A stretch of DNA of 64,000 nucleotides from positions 461,001 to 525,000 of the forward strand of contig JAJOZX010000925.1 in assembly GCA_023014485.1 (NCBI GenBank), read 5' to 3'. Below, one piece after another: positions 1-12,065 of this stretch. Position 1 is the stretch's first letter, and the number at the start of each line of letters is the position of its first letter. The stretch comes from Bathynomus jamesi. Lineage: Eukaryota; Arthropoda; Malacostraca; Isopoda; Cirolanidae. Under the pieces are notes generated by a model that had not been told where the DNA came from, did not search any database, and saw only the letters and a program-made list of their open reading frames with translations. Both the position numbers and the translations under genes were made by a program.

Positions 1-114
1 AGATGGGGAGGGATTTAGAGAAGTTAAGGGTGGAGCTAGGCCCCATATGTTAGGTGACAGGAATCCCCCCTATCAAGGTTTCAAACCCTTTCGCCCATTT
101 GGAAAGGGACGTGA

Positions 115-609
115 ATGAGGGGGAAACTATTAATTGGGGACTCTTTAGTGCGCTATATGGACACAGAGTTCGTTGAATGGTATCCAATCAAGAGGAGGAG
201 GGTTTGTCTCCCAGGGGCCAGGGTTGACAGAGTTAGAGACGAAGTGGATAGGATTGACGTTGCCTCCTGTCACTCGATGATGATGGTAGGGGGCAGTGAC
301 TTGTATAGGCCCAATACAAGAGTGCCTGACCTTTTGGAGAGATATAGGGGGTTAATTAGGTCCCTAAAGGCAAGGTCAGATAGGTCTTTAGTTCTAGGTA
401 TTACCCCTAGGCATGGTTTGGGTCTTAGGATTACATCTAAAACAATATTTTTTAATACTAAATTAGAAGAGATTTGTGCTGAGGAAAATGTACCCTTCGT
501 AAAGCTGTGGTCAGAATTCAGTGATCCTAGCCTTTTTATAAAAGATGGGGGTGCATTTTAATGAAATAGGTAATGCTAGGCTAGGTAGGTTAATTGATGA
601 AAATGTATG
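115..609 (+). pseudogene. CR1 ORF1, SGNH/GDSL-like hydrolase domain, frameshifted
   Basis: The reading frame begins MRGKLLIGDSLVRY, giving the GDSL-type block I with the nucleophile serine at about residue 10. A GGSDLYR block near residue 60 occupies the block III position. The frame stops at 561 after DGG, but a one-base shift there restores block V: D-G-V-H-F-N-E-I-G-N, with the catalytic Asp/His pair, followed by about 14 more residues to a stop near 609. This lipolytic-type domain occurs in ORF1 of many CR1 and L2 elements and is thought to act with the RNA-binding ORF1 protein, possibly at membranes. The single indel is visible directly; the function is family knowledge. Confidence 0.8.
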
Positions 610-2675
610 AAAGCTGTATAGGTCAAAGCCTTTTTTAAACATTGTGGGTCCAGGAACATGGGCCTGATGTGAAAAATAGTTTAAAACGCCAGCCCATAGT
701 AAAAAATAACTTAAACGTCTTTTATTATAACGCGTGTAGTATTAGAAATAAACGAATTTAAGGCGGTAATTTATTCCGGCAACTATGATATAGTTGCTAT
801 CACTGAAGCGTGGTTAAATACTGTGACTTGGGACTTGATGGGGGAACTTGATATACTGGGTTTTAAACTCTCTACTAATGATAGGTTACATAGGATTGGT
901 GGCGGCATTTTGCTGTACATTTGTAATTCCCTTAGGGCTATCAAGGTTAAGATAAATTTTCCAGCAGCAATTAATGCAATATGCGTTGAAGTTAGGGCGC
1001 GTAGTATTAGTTTTAGTTTTGTTATTGTTTATAGACCTCCTGTTCAACCGCTCAATACCAATACTAGATTTTACTCACTTCTTGGTAACTTTATTGACAA
1101 TTGGAATAGTATAATTGTCAGAGACTTTAACTGCCCTAATGTTAATTACGAGACTTTTACTGGTAATGAGGAGGGTTTGAGATTGAGTTCATGGAAGATA
1201 ATTTTTTATGACAGATGGTTACTGAACCAACACGCGGTGCCAATATTTTAGATTTGGTGGTGATGAACGGCGAGAGTTTAGGATGTAGTGATCATCAAAT
1301 TCTTAGGTTTAGGTTATTGATAGAAAAGACTAAGGATAGTAACGTAATAGAAGTCCCTGATTTTCGTAGGGCTAATTTTGATAGTTTTGCGGATAGGATG
1401 AGAGTAGTGGACTGGGATAACTTATTTATGGGTAATGACACAAATTTGCATTGGGAGGCGTTTAAAGAAAGTTTTATGAATATTGAAAGGGAGTTTATTC
1501 TTTGTAGGCCCAAGCATGCTATAAATCATGGTAGGCCCAAGTGGTGGACTAGGGAAATAGGAAAGTTCATAAATGAGTGTAACAGAGCATATAGACTTAA
1601 TAAGTGCAATGGCATGGCAGCTAACTTTAATAGATATATCGAGCTTAGACATCTGGTTAAAAGATCAGTTAGGAATGCTAAGCGTAATTTAGAGATACTT
1701 ATAGCTGCGGATAGTAAATATAATCCAAAAAAGTTTTTTGAATGTCAATAATCGTAAATCAATAAAAGATAACATTGGCCCTCTAGTGGATGTTAACGAT
1801 GCTTTGGCTTCTGATGCTCAGGCGATGGTGGGTATTTTCAATAACTTTTTTGCAACAGTTTTTACCATAGAAGACGTAAATGATGTCCCTGACATGGACA
1901 ATATTGTTCCATTTAGTAGCGAGACTATTTTGGATGAAATAACTGTTTACAAAGGTGAGATTGCGCATTATATCGATAGGCTAAAAGTTAGCAAGGCTCC
2001 AGGCCTTGACGCTTTTTATCCCAGACATTTAAAGGATTTGAAAGATGTTATTGTAGGCCCCTTAAGAAAGATTTTTAATCAGTCACTGGAAATGGGGATT
2101 ATTCCTGAAGACTTAAAATTAGCTAATGTCTCACCCATTTTTAAAAAAGGTGACCACACAGTAGCTAGTAATTATAGGTCCATTAGCTTAACGTCAGTTG
2201 TTGGTAAACTTTTGGAATCCATAGTCGGGGATCGTATCATCAATTCACTTAGAAAGTCAAGATTTGATTAATAGTAGTCAGCATGGGTTTCGATACCATA
2301 GATCGTGTTTAACTAATTTGTTAGAATTTTATCACTAAATAGTGCATGAATACGATAGGCATAGAGTGGCTGATGTTATTTATTTAAATTTTAAAAAGGC
2401 ATTTGATACAGTTCCGCATAGAAGATTAATTGTAAAGGTATACGCATGGTATATTGCATGGTATACGCAGTCAGGCAGCTAACTGGTTAGAGGAATGGCT
2501 TTGTGCTAGGAGACAGCTCAGGTCATTGTTAATGGTAGTGAATCAGGGTGGTTGGATGTAGGTAGCAGTGTCCCACAGGGTTCAGTGTTAGGCCCATTGT
2601 TATTTGTAATTTACATTAACGACATAGATGTAGGATTGACTAGTAATGTGTCAAAATTTGTGGATGATACTAAAA

Positions 2676-2680
2676 TAGGT
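2676..2680 (+). repeat. Target site duplication, left copy (TAGGT)
   Basis: TAGGT occurs here and again at 3171-3175, exactly at the two junctions of the insertion with CR1 sequence. Confidence 0.6.
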
Positions 2681-3109
2681 CTACAGATCTACAGAAGCTA
2701 AGGCTAACAAAGACCCTAAGATCCACTCTAAGGCTAGCCCGAGAGAAAGGAAAGAGTAGGGGGTTAAGAGAAGAGAAGAGAATAAGGGGCTAAGTAAGGA
2801 GCAACACCTATCATTCGTGGGTTAACATTCATTCAGAAAAAGAGGAAAAAAGTCTCACCATCATCATCCGCCGGCCACTGCCGACAAGTCAGAAAAATAG
2901 TCGGAGAATATAGGAGAGGGGTGAAAAAATGAAAAGAAGTAAAATAAGAACGCTTACAAACCATGCAAACACAGTCTTAACTCACTGTCATACCATGCAA
3001 ACTACAAACATGCAAGGAAAGAGTTAGACATGCAAGTAAGGAGATAAGAAAAAAAAAAAAAAAAAAAAGTGGGTTAGTTTACGCTACAAGCTACATCTAC
3101 ATTCGTTAG

Positions 3110-3145
<36 letters not shown>

Positions 3146-3170
3146 GCATCACACGCTGGCATGTCACCCT
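2681..3170 (-). mobile_element. 490-bp insertion splitting the CR1 RT
   Basis: The 490 bp sit between two copies of TAGGT (2676-2680 and 3171-3175), which join the CR1 frame (..FVDDTKIG / GKVVNED..). The insert read on the minus strand matches 4000-4650 of this window, including two homopolymer runs, a block near 2690-2740 and the core between. It holds a poly(A) run (about 3050-3068) and a poly(T) run (about 3112-3141) flanking 43 bp. It looks like a copy of the leader region of the Jockey-like LINE that lies just downstream. No protein is encoded. Confidence 0.7.
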
Positions 3171-4659
3171 TAGGTGGTAAGGTTGTTAATGAGGATGATA
3201 GAAATAAGCTCCAAGATGATGTAAATAGGATTATGGAGTTGACAGATAAGTGGCAGATGCAATTTAACATAGACAAGTGTAAAGTTTTGCAGATAGGTTC
3301 TCATAATAATAATTACACATACACGATGGATGATAGAGAGTTAGTGAGCGTTGATGAGGAAGTAGATTTAGGCGTACACGTATCTAAGGATTTAAACATT
3401 AGGAACCAGTGCCTGGAGTCTTGCGCAAAAGCTAATGGGATGTTAGGCTTCATAGTATGTAATTTCGAATTTAAATCAAAGGATATTATGTTGCCCCTTT
3501 ACAAGTCCCTAGTCAGGCCTCGTTTAGAATATGCCATTCAGTTTTGGTGCCCATATTCGCATGAGGATATTGATAGGTTAGAAAGGGTTCATCATTGCGC
3601 AACAAGCCTTATGAAGATAGGATTAAAGAGTTAGACCTGCATTCACTTGAAACTAGGAGATTAAGGTGGGAGCTTATTGAAGTTTTCAAAATTGTTAATA
3701 ACATCGATAACATAAATTTTGACAAACTGTTCACTTTCAATAATAGTAATACTCGTAATAACTGATTTAAGTTGTGTGGCAGATGTTTCATTACTAATAT
3801 CACTAAAAACTTCTTTATGTTTAAAGTAATTGATAAATGGAATAATCTTCTCACATCCATCGTGAACTCTACCAGCATTAATATGTTTAAAAACCATTTA
3901 GATAGGCATTTTAAAAATATTAACGTTGTTTAAAGTAAAAAAAAATTGGCAACAGGAGCTCTTGGGGTGGTAATCAGGGATGAGTCTTGACATCTAATGC
4001 CAGCATGTGATATGCTAGCAAAAAAAAAAAATATATATATATACTAACACAAACTTAGTTGTAGCTTGTTGAGTAAATTAACCCACTTTGTTATTCTTTA
4101 TACTTTTTTCTTCTCTTTATTTGCATGTCTGTAGTTTGTATGGTATGATAGTGTTTGAGTTAAGAATGTGTTGCATGGTTTGTAATGCATTCTTATTTTA
4201 CTTCTTTTTGTCTTTCATGCTTTTCCAACCTAGTGGGCTGCATCCTCTACATCCCTATGGAGTAGAGGATCAGTCTGCAACAGCTGGAAGAATGTGTTGC
4301 TTTGAGTTAAGAATGTATTGCATGGTTTATAAGCGTTCTTATTACTTTTCATCTTTCACCCCTTTCTGGCAGAGTGGGCTCTACCTCCCTATGGAATAGA
4401 GGGCCATTCTGCAATCTTTCCTATTCTCTCTGACTATTTTTCTGACTTGTTGACAGTGGCTGGTGGATGATGATGGTGAGTCTCTTTTCTCTTTTTCTGA
4501 ATGAATGTTAACCCACAAGTGATAGGTGTTGCTACTTACTTAATTAACCTCTTATTCTCTTCTCTTAACTCCCTACTCTTTCTTATCTCTCAGGCTAACC
4601 TTAGAGTGGATCTTAGGGTCTTTGTTAGCCTTAGCTTCTGTAGATCCTCCTTTCTGGAT

Positions 4660-5168
4660 TTTGGTGAAACTTTTGCTATTGTGCTAGACATGTCAAAAGC
4701 TTTTGATAGTCTGGCACAAATGTTTAATTTCCAAACTACCCTCCTTTGGTTTCTCTCCTCTCTAATTTCCTTTCTGGCTAACCTAGAGATGTGATTGTAG
4801 ATGGCCACTGTTCTTCTTCTAAAGCTATTAACAGTGGTGTTCCTCAGGGTTCTGTCCTGTCACCCACTCCTTTCCTTTTATTTATCAATGATCTTCAAGT
4901 AGCACTTCCTGTCCTAATTCACTCCTATGCTGATGATTCCACCTCCATAGTTTCTTCATCTCCCCTCACTTGCTCTCTCTGTACATGGGTGGGGGGTGTT
5001 GTTTACCCCTGTATAGAGTATGCTTCTTGTGTGTTGGGTGGTTCAACCCCACATAGCTTTACTTGGATGGGTGTAATCAAATACTTTTCATCTCATCAGT
5101 TCCCTGCTGCTTACTGTTTTCAGTCCCTCTCTCTTTACTATTGCTATTATTGCGAACTGCTCTTCTGA
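4660..5168 (+). pseudogene. Jockey-like reverse transcriptase fragment
   Basis: Two overlapping frames cover a shrunken RT. The first has VLDMSKAFDSL (about 4680-4710), the A motif with its catalytic aspartate, and LISFLANLE. After a frameshift at about 4795 comes SGVPQGSVLSPTPFLLF (motif B) and HSYADDST (motif C, the YADD catalytic pair, about 4920). The sequence between C and the C-terminus is deleted; the frame runs straight into VYPCIEYASCVLGGST, a C-terminal block that usually lies over 150 residues later. It cannot encode a working enzyme. Confidence 0.75.
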
Positions 5169-5218
5169 CACACTAACTGCATACCTCCTCCTTTAAAGAG
5201 CATGCAGTACCAGACTTT

Positions 5219-5411
5219 GGATCAAGTAAAGATAAGCACCCCCAACCTTTTTAGTTAGCTTTATAAGGCTAACTAACAAAAATATCATAACCTAACCAAT
5301 CGCCAAGGGTGTACAGTTGACCTAACGATTGGTTAGGTTAAGTCGTGATATTTTCGTTAGCCTTATAAAGCTAACTAAAAAAGGTTGGGGGTGCTTATCT
5401 TTACGTGATCC
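5219..5411. mobile_element. 193-bp foldback element with 8-bp target duplication
   Basis: Nearly the whole 193 bp is one palindrome: arms begin GGATCAAGTAAAGATAAGCA and close with its complement. CAGACTTT occurs immediately before (5211-5218) and after (5412-5419), a perfect 8-bp target duplication, as made by hAT-type transposases. The centre carries the CCTAACCAATC / GATTGGTTAGG core shared with foldbacks at 20330, 47890, 63293 and 63826. Non-coding. Confidence 0.8.
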
Positions 5412-6332
5412 CAGACTTTTGACACATGTTCATTCCTTTTCTATCAAACTTTATAACACAAGGGTTAATCTCCTCCAATCTTTTAAACATAGTGTCCAGG
5501 CATCTTGAAAACTCCGGACCTTGATAGTGGCCTTCTTCCTCTATGGGGAGGCCATTTATTTTTGTGGGCATTCACCCTTGGCCCTTCTTTCCTGCATTAA
5601 AAAAAAAAAAAAAAAAAAAATCCTCTTTTTTATGGATATTTCATATTGGGACCCTCCCCCACTCTAGAAAATCCTGGTTGTATGCTTGTATATGTAGCAT
5701 TAGTTGACCATCACATTTGACCCATTAACCTATTGGGCTATAGGCTATATATGAAGTTGGGCTGGGTGAGAATTGAGAGAATCATGAAAATCAATTGCCA
5801 GGTATAAAAATGGCAATTATTGTCAGTCATTTTAGGTATTGTGATAATTGGGAGCATGGCATTTTTCACTAGAAAAGTGAGTAAATTGTAAAACACCAAA
5901 TTTTAACATTATTTAAGGTTATAGTAGTAAAGCAACAATGCAATTAACATTAAACAAACAGAAACAGCCAGATTGGGACTCAAAATTGCTAGTACAGACT
6001 CCCCCTGAGTTGAGTTACGTAAGCCTCAACTTACGCAAATTTGACTTTACATAAATGCTCCCATAAATCCCTTCTGCATCATCTCCAAACTTTTTTCATA
6101 AAATCGCCCCTAATTGTTAAGGCTGTACCGATATCGCTTTTTAGCTGATAACTGATACTGATAATTAAAAATAGTATCAGCCAATAACTGATACCAATAT
6201 CCAGCTACAGTTTATTAGTTTGTCATATTTTTGTAACATATTCATAATTTATTTTCTGTGTTAAAAATTTGGTAACAAAGCAATAATCCTTTTCATTAAA
6301 GATGGCAATACTGCATTAGATGTCATAGTTTT

Positions 6333-9099
6333 GGGTCATTCTCTGTCAGATCAACCAAAAAAAAATTGAAATTAACACCCTCATCTCTCATATTTTGCTG
6401 AAATTTGGTTTATAGGGAGTTTGTGAGCCCTGAATCCATTTCTGAAATTATAAGGTCAATCCGACCAACGGTTCAAGAGATATGACCTCGGGCAATTTGA
6501 GGTCACTCGCGAGGTTACTAACATTTGGCGAGCCATAACTTGGGTAATAATTGTCATAATTATATAAAAGTATATATATTTAGAATCAGAAAATGACAAG
6601 GAATCCAAATATGCAAGTTTTAGAACTCTAGGTTGAAAAATAAAAAAGTTACACTGTAACCAAAATTGAGGTCACGATTTGACCTCTGGGGTATCAAATG
6701 AGAATTTTTTTTTTAAATGTAAAAAATGAAGGCATAGGCATTGGCTATTAGAATCAGCAAAAAAAAGTTTGTTTGTTAGTATTTTTCATGTAACTAACAT
6801 ATAAGTGAACACCATATTCATAAGTTGTGCATCAATTCTACCTATTTTTTCACACTTAAGCTCATAATTTGACCTATAGAAATTAAAATTACATTTTTTA
6901 TAGATATAAAAAACAAAGTCAGAGTTCTTGACTAATAGAAACAATCATGAAAAGTTTGTTTATGTTGGTACTTTTCATGTAACTAACTTATAAGTGAACA
7001 CCATATTTATAAATTGCTTGTCATTTCAAGGAATTTTTATATCTTAGCTATCAATTTGACCTCAAGCTCCAAGAATTTAATAAAAATTGTATTTCACTGC
7101 TAATCTACACTGGCAATAATAGTTATAATAGTGAAAGGGGAAGACTAAGCTCACATGTAGCCTAAACAAACCTGTTGAAACATGTTGCTACTTGTCTAAG
7201 TGCAGAATCAACACAGATAGTTGCAAAATTCCTTGTCTACAGGTTAGTACAGTTCCAGCCAGCACTGTGGGTGGCTGGTGGGTATGGTGTTTTAATGAGC
7301 CTCAGAGACTATCAAGGCCTAAAATATTAAGTGTGTATAGCTATATATTTTCTAAAAAATATATATTACCTAATTGTAAATCCTATATCTTTACAGATCA
7401 AAATACAATGGTTCGGCACTTGAAATACTGCCAGGACCCTATTCAAAAACACAAGAAATGCATAACAATCAATCTTAGAAAAGTGACTGATGTACGTGTT
7501 GAAAAATGTGCTGGAAGAGTGAAAAAAAGACTCATTGTTGTGTGTGAACTGCTGGACACTGATAATGAAAAACCCCACTATACTTAGTACCACTGAAAAC
7601 AATGAGTCTGAGCAGGATTCAAATGAATCATCTACTATCAGTGGCTTGAGTAACATCTCTTCAATTCAAGATCTGGACAATGACAGTGATTGCTTGATAA
7701 AGGAAAATCCTTCAACTTCAGTTGAACCAGTTCTAGCATTTCTGGACCAAACACCAGTTAAAAAAGTAAGTAATAAATTAATATAATAACTTATACTTTA
7801 CTACAAGGTCTGTTGATCTACTATATAGCCAATTATATAGCATTTAAGGTACTATAATTAATATTTAATTACTAATATTCAGGTGTGTGAAACCTTTTTT
7901 TCTGTTCTTTTCAGAAGGGCTGTCATTAAGCCAGAAAAAGCTCAAGGCTCGTGGTAAGCTATCATCTGCTCAGAAACACCTGAAGGAGAGGCTAGAACTC
8001 AGTTATGGTGTTCAAATTACCGAGGAGGTAAGTGATACTTCAAAACCTGAAACTAAATCTGAAAAACATCTAGACAAATTAATGAATGAATTGAAACAGT
8101 CATTCCTGGAGAGCAAATATCACCATCACAAACTACAAATATTGACACTCTCACCATACACAATTGAAAAAACAGCTAGTTTCTTTCAAACTACAACATA
8201 CATGGTGAAAAGAAGCCATTCACTTAAATCAGAACATGGAATCCTTCTGAAGATTCCACTAATGAGCAAAGGAAAAGTGATATCTGAAGAACACAAAGAT
8301 ATAGTTAGAAGATTCTATGAGTCAGAAGAGGTTAGTCGTATGTGTCCTGGCCAAAAGGATTGCGTGAAAGTTATCAGTGCTGAAGGTGCAATGAAGGTGC
8401 AAAAACGATTGGTCCTCGGGAATTTAAGAGAGATGTTTGAACTATATAAAAATGATGAAAAGAATCCCAAACTATTATTGCCAGTGTAGATTAGTAGTGA
8501 AATACAATTTTACATTTTTTGCCTTTGTTTTTATATCTATAAAAAAATGTAATTTTAATTTCTATAGGTCAAATTATGAGCTTAAGTGTGAAAAAATAGG
8601 TAGAATTGACGCACAACTTATGAATATGGTGTTCACTTATATGTTAGTTACATGAAAAAATAACATAAACAAACTTTTTTTTGCTGATTCTAATAGCCAA
8701 TGCCTATGCCTTCATTTTTTACATTTAAAAAAAAAATTCTCATTTGATACCCCAGAGGTCAAATCGTGACCTCAAATTTTGGTTACAGTGTAACTTTTTT
8801 ATTTTTCAACCTAGAGTTCTAAAACTTGCATATTTGGATTCCTTGTCGTTTTCTGATTCTAAATATATATACTTTTATATAATTGTGACCATTATTACCC
8901 AAGTTATGGGTCGCCAAATGTTAGTGACCTCGCAAGTGACCTCAAATTTCCCGAGGTCATATCTCTTGAACCGTTGGTCGGATTGACCTTATAATTTCAG
9001 AAATGGATTCAGGGCCCACAAACTCCCTATAAACCAAATTTCAGCAAAATCTGAGAGATGAGGGTGTTAGGCACTGGTTGATCTGACAGAGAATGACCC
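6333..9099 (+). mobile_element. Element A: DNA transposon with about 570-bp inverted ends
   Basis: It starts GGGTCATTCTCTGTCAGATC and ends with the complement GATCTGACAGAGAATGACCC. The inverted identity continues inward for roughly 570 bp on each side (6333-6900 against 8520-9099) with few differences. TTTT abuts both ends and may be the target duplication. Between the arms lies a two-exon gene remnant (about 7380-8489). The arms' similarity suggests recent activity or gene conversion. The superfamily is not recognised; it encodes the same protein family as element B. Confidence 0.75.
7384..8489 (+). pseudogene. Element A transposon protein, N-terminal half only
   Basis: The first part (about 7384-7765) holds a basic stretch, then, after a frameshift near 7535, LCVNCW, a CxxC pair matching LCSNCR in element B. 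It is followed by an acidic Ser/Asn-rich linker. A donor GTAAGT follows 7765 and an acceptor TTTTCAG precedes 7915. The second exon (7915-8489) carries LTLSPYTIEKTASFFQTT, PLMSKGKV, CPGQKDC and VQKRLVLGNL, each with a close counterpart in element B at 21203-21600. It then stops where element B continues into its TDGCAGQYKN domain. So element A lacks the presumed catalytic part and should be non-autonomous. No family name is offered. Confidence 0.65.
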
Positions 9100-9502
9100 T
9101 TTTGTTTGTTATACAATTGGACTGTGGGCCTATGTTGGGCTTAGTAAATGTGTTTTTAACCAGTTAGCTGGGCTAATATTGCGAGCTATGACTACCGTAC
9201 AAGATTTTTTTTTTTTGTTTCCTAGGCTTTATATCTATTTCTCAAAGAATTTACACTTGTTTGATTGGCTGTTTGAAAAGAAAATTGGGTAAAACTTGTG
9301 TGCTACATTTCTTAGGACATAGGCTATGATGAAAAAATAACGAGTTATATGAAGTGATAAAACAATAAAATATTGGAAATTTCATCTTCTAAATACTAGT
9401 CTTCTATTCATAATTTGGGAAAAAATCATACTTTTGAAATATTGGCCGATACCGTTAAAAATCTACCGATATCACCAATACCGATATATTGGTACATCCC
9501 TA

Positions 9503-9691
9503 TTAATTGTGTTGCAGTAATGACTGGAAAGTACCCAAGTGATCGTAAGAGTGCAGGACAGTAGAGTATTTTGAACTAATGGTACTTAATTAGATTTCTT
9601 TCCTATGCTTTTATTGCTACTATGGGTACTGTATTTAGTTTTTTAATTTATAAAAAGTATTGTATTTTGTGTTCAATGATTACCTATGGAA
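9503..9691. other. Short unassigned spacer
   Basis: AT-rich spacer between the hAT-like shell and element B. I see no ORF, repeat or end-sequence in it apart from the target duplication at 9503-9510. Confidence 0.5.
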
Positions 9692-10429
9692 GGGTCAATT
9701 CCAACTTATGGGGCATTCCAGGACAAATCACCCAAAAATTAAAAAATTTGTCACCACTCCGACCTGGATTTTAATGAAAATTGACATATGGGGTTCTTCC
9801 AGGTGCTGATTTCACTGGTTCCAATAAAAAAGTTCTATGACTCATAGTTTTTGAGATATGGGCCCCCAAAATCTTGGGGGCCCCACTTTACCACCTAACT
9901 TTAATGGGCAATAACTCCTAAACATCTTGTTGTAGACCTATAAAACTACATTTTTAGAATCAGCATGAGATCATCTATTAAATGATACCACATTCAAATG
10001 TGCAGAACAATAATGAAAATTTTCCCCCTTTTTTATTTTTATTTTTGACCCCCCACCTCCCCTTAGACAGTGAAATCCCAAAAACAATTTTTCATTTATT
10101 AAACTTCCATTAATTGTTTAAAAGATACAAACAATAAAAAATGTGGGTATCAAGTTGCAAGATATTTTAAAAATTATTGAAAAAATATGTACATTGACAT
10201 TTGTACATTGTGTAAAAATGTCAAAATTTCAATGTACAGACTAAAATAGAGAACTACAAATTATATATTTACATCCTATGTTATAATTCATATTCATGCA
10301 GTCTCTCTCTCAAATGTTTGTTAATTATGCTTATTTTTATTACAGATGTGCTTATTTTGAGTAAAATCATATCTTATTTTTGAGATTTACAATTGTGTAT
10401 TTTTAGTAATGAAAAATGGTAGATACTGC

Positions 10430-10735
10430 ACGATGATCTTTTAGAAAAACATAAGAAAAAGATACACAAGGATATAAGAACCATCAGCCAATCATTTTAT
10501 GATCGATGTAAATGGAAACTACAAAGGAATACTGTATTATGTAGCAACTGTAGAAAATTATTGACGCAGAGACCAGAGTTGCTATCAACATCACAAAGTG
10601 AAGAGTCTGATCACAATCAGTCTTCTGAGAATGTTATTTCAGAAAGCGATGAATATGATCCAAGTATATCAAATAATGCCAAAGAAGAGGTTTCTAAAGT
10701 TCTAGAAAGTCTTGCTGACTCCAGTGAAGAAGTGT
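10430..10735 (+). pseudogene. Element B protein, first exon
   Basis: An open frame without ATG encodes a basic helix-rich start (LLEKHKKKIHKDIRTI), then VLCSNCRKLL, a CxxC pair, then an acidic Ser/Glu-rich linker. It ends at a good donor (GT|GTAAGT form) after 10735. The same order, with LCVNCW in place of LCSNCR, occurs in element A. Both probably encode a DNA-binding N-terminus, which is inference from the Cys pair and basic charge. Confidence 0.55.
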
Positions 10736-10864
10736 AAGTATTTAATGATAGGTATTTTTTATATTTATAATTTTTTTATTTATGTCACAACCCTGCGATT
10801 TACCATTTCTATGGTTGAACAGTATCCATGTTTGTGCCATTAGAAGTTCGCTGTAAACAGCGAA

Positions 10865-11492
10865 TGTCCCTCCCTTATATTGTACGTACAGAGTGAATCA
10901 CTCTGACGTCATAAAGTAACTTAATTTCCTTCCATACCTTGAATACTGAATCACGTGTTTAGTATGTGGATATCTTTCGTATTCAATGTATGGTAAATTC
11001 TTTAATAAAAAGAAAATAAAACAAAAAGAATACATGTACGTATCATGATCGTCAATAGACATGTACGACTGCACACGGTAGTGTACACATATCATTCGTC
11101 ACACAATAGGTTGTGTGCGTAATATAGACACGAGTAAACATAGACTGATAAGTTGATAGAGAATAACTAGACAATGGGTAATAGGTAATAAAATAGGTAA
11201 TAGGTGATAAAATTAGTAAAGGACAACGGTCAAGAAGGAACATGGATGTATGAATGAGTATGGTTGCATAACATTTATATTGCGTAACACCAGACAGGAC
11301 ACAACATATAAATAATGACTCATAGAGAGTGACGTTATTATTATTATTATTATTAAAGAATTTACCATACATTGAATACGAAAGATATCCACATACTAAA
11401 CACGTGATTCAGTATTCAAGGTATGGAAGGAAATTAAGTTACTTTATGACGTCAGAGTGATTCACTCTGTACGTACAATATAAGGGAGGGAC
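10865..11492. mobile_element. 628-bp MITE with about 140-bp terminal inverted repeats
   Basis: It starts GTCCCTCCCTTATATTGTAC and ends with the exact complement. Inverted identity runs about 140 bp inward from both sides with almost no mismatches, including TGACGTCA and CACGTG words in each arm. The middle (about 11010-11340) is single copy and contains (TTA)n at 11336-11355. There is no ORF of note and no clear target duplication. It lies in an intron of element B. Confidence 0.75.
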
Positions 11493-12062
<570 letters not shown>

Positions 12063-12065
12063 TAG

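Larger units (their letters stand above)
712..3934 (+). pseudogene. CR1 ORF2: endonuclease and reverse transcriptase, multiply broken
   Basis: The apurinic-type endonuclease opens with a FYYNACSIRNK block (about 724), then AITEAWLN (about 800), the GGGILLYI segment and RDFNCPNV (normally GDFN; the glycine is lost). A frameshift near 1215 leads to TRGANILDLV and SDHQILRF, the last carrying the catalytic His. The RT follows: KAPGLDAFYPRHLK (about 1995), ANVSPIFKKGD, NYRSISLTSV, HGFRYHRSCL, KKAFDTVPHRR, SVPQGSVLGP and KFVDDTKIG (the usual FADD box, A changed to V). After the insertion it resumes with GKVVNEDDRNKL and ends in the CR1 C-terminal block at about 3934. There are at least four frameshifts and several stops. 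Confidence 0.85.
1..4019 (+). mobile_element. CR1-like non-LTR retrotransposon, decayed, interrupted
   Basis: A 5'-truncated-by-window or near-complete LINE of the CR1 group. The order is ORF1 with an SGNH hydrolase domain (from 115), an ORF2 endonuclease (from about 712), a reverse transcriptase (about 1960-3630), the CR1-type C-terminal domain (to about 3934) and a short 3' UTR ending in an A-rich run near 4020. Frames are broken by several small indels and stops, so it is dead. The RT is split by a 490-bp insertion (2681-3170). Group assignment rests on the SGNH ORF1, the TRGANILDLV endonuclease motif and the LYNSLVRP..LEYA-type C-terminal block, all usual for CR1. Confidence 0.85.
4000..5605 (+). 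mobile_element. Jockey-like LINE, decayed, with poly(A) tail
   Basis: A leader region (4000-4650) is homologous to the inverted insertion at 2681-3170. It is followed by RT remnants (4660-5170) and a 3' end (5420-5580) ending in a run of about 20 A's at 5581-5600. The 3' end carries the string GTGTCCAGGCATCT, also found in a second 3' fragment at 40672-40857, so both belong to one family. A foldback element (5219-5411) sits in the 3' part. The clade is inferred from the SGVPQGSVLSPT..FLLFINDL and YADDST motifs common in arthropod Jockey-like elements. Confidence 0.7.
6118..9502. mobile_element. Non-autonomous hAT-like shell around element A
   Basis: The left end reads TAAGGCTGTACCGATATCG. 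The right end closes CGATATATTGGTACATCCCTA, its imperfect complement, and both are followed inward by GATA/TATC-rich sequence. The flanks CTAATTGT (6110-6117) and TTAATTGT (9503-9510) match at 7 of 8 bases, consistent with an 8-bp hAT target duplication. Removing element A (6333-9099) leaves about 620 bp, a typical hAT MITE size. No coding capacity of its own. Confidence 0.6.

Noticed and set aside
4501..4794. Host gene frame
   Set aside because: Contains a clear RT motif (MSKAFDSL) and belongs to the Jockey-like LINE leader/RT.
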